From an uncultured Collinsella sp. (GTDB lineage: Bacteria; Actinomycetota; Coriobacteriia; Coriobacteriales; Coriobacteriaceae), in the NCBI GenBank assembly GCA_902478945.1, contig CABSMX010000042.1, positions 1-16,616 on the forward strand: a DNA stretch of 16,616 bases, written 5' to 3'. The position numbers and the translations under genes were made by a program. Positions 14,613-16,616 of the stretch are shown here, in pieces. The notes under the pieces are model-generated. The model searched no databases, was not told the DNA's origin, and saw nothing but the letters and a program-made list of their open reading frames with translations. How positions within the stretch are numbered: position 1 is the stretch's first letter; every line of letters starts with the position of its first letter.

Positions 14613-16616
14613 CTACTTGATCTTGGTTGTACCCGGTGCCAGGTTGGGGTCGGTTTCGTTGGCCTCGGTCTGGAAGTGCTCGGTGTACACGTTCTTGCCG
14701 TCGCGGAACATCTCGTAGTACTGCATCTTGGCGTAATCCTCGCGCGCCTTGGTGGCGGCTGCTGCGGCGGCGTCGTCACCGGTGACGTTGGAGGAGAGCG
14801 CCCAGCGCAGGCTGGCGTCCTCGTAGCCCACGGAGTTGATGGCGGGCAGCGACTCGCGAAGCGTCATGTGCGCTTTCTGGTAGTCGGAAAGCGGGGCGCC
14901 GATCAGCTGCATAAGCTGCGTGGACAGGTAGTTGGTGGACAGGTCGTCGACCTCGCTCGTCTGGTCGCAGCCGGCAACGTCGTAGTTGGCCCAGATGATG
15001 TAGTCAGTCTGCCACAGGCGCTCCTGATGCGTGGCGTCGTCCTCGCCGGTAAACCACTTGTCATTGAACTTGGACGGGAAGAACGGCTGGTGATCGCCCC
15101 AGAACACCACGACCACCTTGCGGTCGAGCTTGCTCAAGGCGTTGAGGAAGTAGCGCAGCGCCTGGTCGGACTGCTCGATGCACGAGACATACTCGTCGAC
15201 ATCGGAGAGCGTGCCGTCCTCGACGGTCTTGGTGTCCAGGTCGGTCGTATCGATGTTGAGATGCATCTGCTTATCGACCGGCAGCAGGCCCGTGTCGTAG
15301 CCCGAGTGGTTCTGCATGGTCACGTCGAAGATAAACTGCGGATCGGCGTTCTGGTCGAGCAGCTCGAGAATCTTGTCGTAGGTAGCCTGGTCGGTCACCA
15401 TGCCGCGCAGGGTGTCGGCGCCCTGGAAATCGTTGATGGACAGGAACTGGTCAAAGCCAAAGTCCTTATAGACGTTCTCGCGGTTCCAGTTGGTGGCGTG
15501 GTTGGGGTGCATGGCCGTGGTGGAATAGCCGAGCGATTTGAACTGCTCTGCCAGGTTCCCGGTCGTCTCCATGTTGTAGATGGTGTAGGGGTACACGCCC
15601 GAGCCCAGGTTGGCCATGGAGTTGCCGGTCATAAACTCAAACTCGGTATTGGCGGTACCGCCGCCGTAGGCGCTCACATAGAGCTTGCCGCGGCTGAGGC
15701 AGTTGGACAGGTTCTTAAAGTACTGCGGGCCCTCGTAGCCGGCGCGCATGTTCTGGTAGATCGAAAGGTCTGAGAAGGTCTCGTTCATGATGGCGATGAC
15801 CGTGGGCTTCTCGCTGTCGAACTGCTCCTTTGCGGCGGCGCGCTCGTCGCTCTTGGCGGCATCGGACTTGTCGTAGGTCTTGGCGTACTTTTTGAGCGTG
15901 GCCTTGGCATCGTCGACGGAGTAGTCGGCGGGTTTGGGCGGCTTGATGGACTGCGCCGCGCTAATGAAAGCGGGCAGGTAGCCCTCGCGCCAGTAGCTCT
16001 CGAGCGGACGCCAGGTGTAGACGGTTATGCCGAGGGTGTTGTAGTAGTCGATGAGCGTGACGTGCGCGGTCACACCGCCCAGGCACAGCACCGCTACGAG
16101 CAGGTTGGTGAGCAGCATGCGCTTGGCGTTGGCGGCGCCCTTCTGGCGATGCGGCGCGACCAGGCCGGCGTACTCGCATAGCAGCATGGCGATGGCGGTA
16201 AAGCCCATGGACAGCACGCAGAACAGCGAGATGGAGAAGGTGTAGCCGGTGCCGGCGACCGCGGCGGCAGTGGAGATGGCCGAAAGGTCACCCGGCTGGA
16301 TGGGCATGGATTTAAACGTGATGACGAAGAACTCGGCAATGCCCAGGACAAAGAGGGCAAAGGCCAGGACCGCGGGAGCTGCGCCGTGGCGCTGGAACAG
16401 GAAGAACAGGCCGACCATGAGCGTGGTGATGATGGCCCACTCGAGCAGGATGCATAGGGGGTAGACCCAGGTAAAGTCGTGGTTGGACGAAACCTCCATG
16501 CCCAGCAGCGCAAAAACGCCGGCGAGCAGCAGGCACAGGACGGCGGCGACGAGCGGTTTGCCCACAAAGGCGCCGCGCAGGCCGGCGAGCTTGCCGGTGG
16601 GGGCGGGGGCGTCGGG
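14613..16616 (-). CDS. LTA synthase/MdoB-type sulfatase-fold membrane enzyme, 5' end outside window
   Basis: Membrane enzyme of the alkaline phosphatase/sulfatase superfamily, like lipoteichoic acid synthase and phosphoglycerol transferases that move glycerol phosphate onto glycolipid or polymer outside the cell. The frame is open to the window edge, so the gene starts beyond 16616; a GTG at 16565 would start mid-frame, and the 17 codons before it (ending KLAGLRGAF) look like a cytoplasmic lead-in. Counting from that GTG, five membrane segments lie near 4-22, 34-56, 66-84, 109-131 and 152-170. The extracellular domain has NETFSDL (Glu262, metal), GGGTANTEFEF (Thr304, the expected nucleophile), TMQNHSGY (His420) and WGDHQP (Asp491/His492, metal). 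All key residues are present, so it should be active. Exact substrate is unknown. The C-terminal tail is Ala-rich and charged. Confidence 0.9.
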   Translation of the reverse strand, partial: PDAPAPTGKLAGLRGAFVGKPLVAAVLCLLLAGVFALLGMEVSSNHDFTWVYPLCILLEWAIITTLMVGLFFLFQRHGAAPAVLAFALFVLGIAEFFVITFKSMPIQPGDLSAISTAAAVAGTGYTFSISLFCVLSMGFTAIAMLLCEYAGLVAPHRQKGAANAKRMLLTNLLVAVLCLGGVTAHVTLIDYYNTLGITVYTWRPLESYWREGYLPAFISAAQSIKPPKPADYSVDDAKATLKKYAKTYDKSDAAKSDERAAAKEQFDSEKPTVIAIMNETFSDLSIYQNMRAGYEGPQYFKNLSNCLSRGKLYVSAYGGGTANTEFEFMTGNSMANLGSGVYPYTIYNMETTGNLAEQFKSLGYSTTAMHPNHATNWNRENVYKDFGFDQFLSINDFQGADTLRGMVTDQATYDKILELLDQNADPQFIFDVTMQNHSGYDTGLLPVDKQMHLNIDTTDLDTKTVEDGTLSDVDEYVSCIEQSDQALRYFLNALSKLDRKVVVVFWGDHQPFFPSKFNDKWFTGEDDATHQERLWQTDYIIWANYDVAGCDQTSEVDDLSTNYLSTQLMQLIGAPLSDYQKAHMTLRESLPAINSVGYEDASLRWALSSNVTGDDAAAAAATKAREDYAKMQYYEMFRDGKNVYTEHFQTEANETDPNLAPGTTKIK

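Noticed and set aside
14069..14718. Short open frames across array 2 and element 2 on both strands
   Set aside because: Same array artefact as in array 1, and they overlap the structured element and terminator.
14445..15773. 442-codon plus-strand open frame
   Set aside because: Antisense shadow of the sulfatase-fold enzyme, which has all catalytic motifs in the other strand; it also runs through the structured element.

Overview
The window looks like the end of a draft contig from a Gram-positive gut actinobacterium of the class Coriobacteriia, most likely Collinsella or a close relative. This is inferred from the high GC content, the LPxTG-type anchors (LAATG, LANTG), the SipW-type secretion genes and the large InlB-like repeat adhesin; no 16S or other marker gene is present. 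The first 45 bases are Illumina Nextera adapter with a sample index, so base 1 is a contig end and the biology starts at base 46.

Bases 288-9129 hold a compact plus-strand locus of six genes: a SipW/ER-type signal peptidase, a small SipW-type exported subunit (probably the major one), an attenuator-like hairpin, a second small subunit, a 1831-residue adhesin with GLUG and InlB/Flg_new-type repeats and a pilin-like last domain, a third small subunit, and an LAATG-anchored wall protein. The last four genes are tightly packed (gaps of 3 and 2 nt, one 8-nt overlap). The layout suggests a TasA/camelysin-like surface fibre or adhesive complex: the peptidase processes the three small subunits, and the LAATG protein ties the assembly to the wall through a sortase encoded elsewhere.

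Bases 9845-13932 encode a wall-anchored FG-GAP/VCBS, fibronectin type III and Ig-like surface protein. It is split by an apparent 1-nt deletion near 10380. A strong bidirectional terminator follows. On the minus strand, 14613 to the window end is the 3' part of a membrane LTA-synthase/MdoB-type sulfatase-fold enzyme, cut by the window edge.

The non-coding DNA is the most unusual part. Two intergenic regions (9130-9808 and 13998-14612) each contain (i) a 122-133 nt element with conserved core sequences but different, still complementary, helices, placed 18-22 nt after a stop codon in the sense direction, and (ii) a tandem array of imperfect palindromes with a 61-62 bp period. The pattern of paired changes in the first element suggests a structured RNA; the arrays look like a multi-site DNA or RNA structural repeat. 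I saw no gene in either intergenic region, nor recognisable signals in 9274-9335 or 14407-14457. No tRNA, rRNA, CRISPR-cas or transposase gene was seen.
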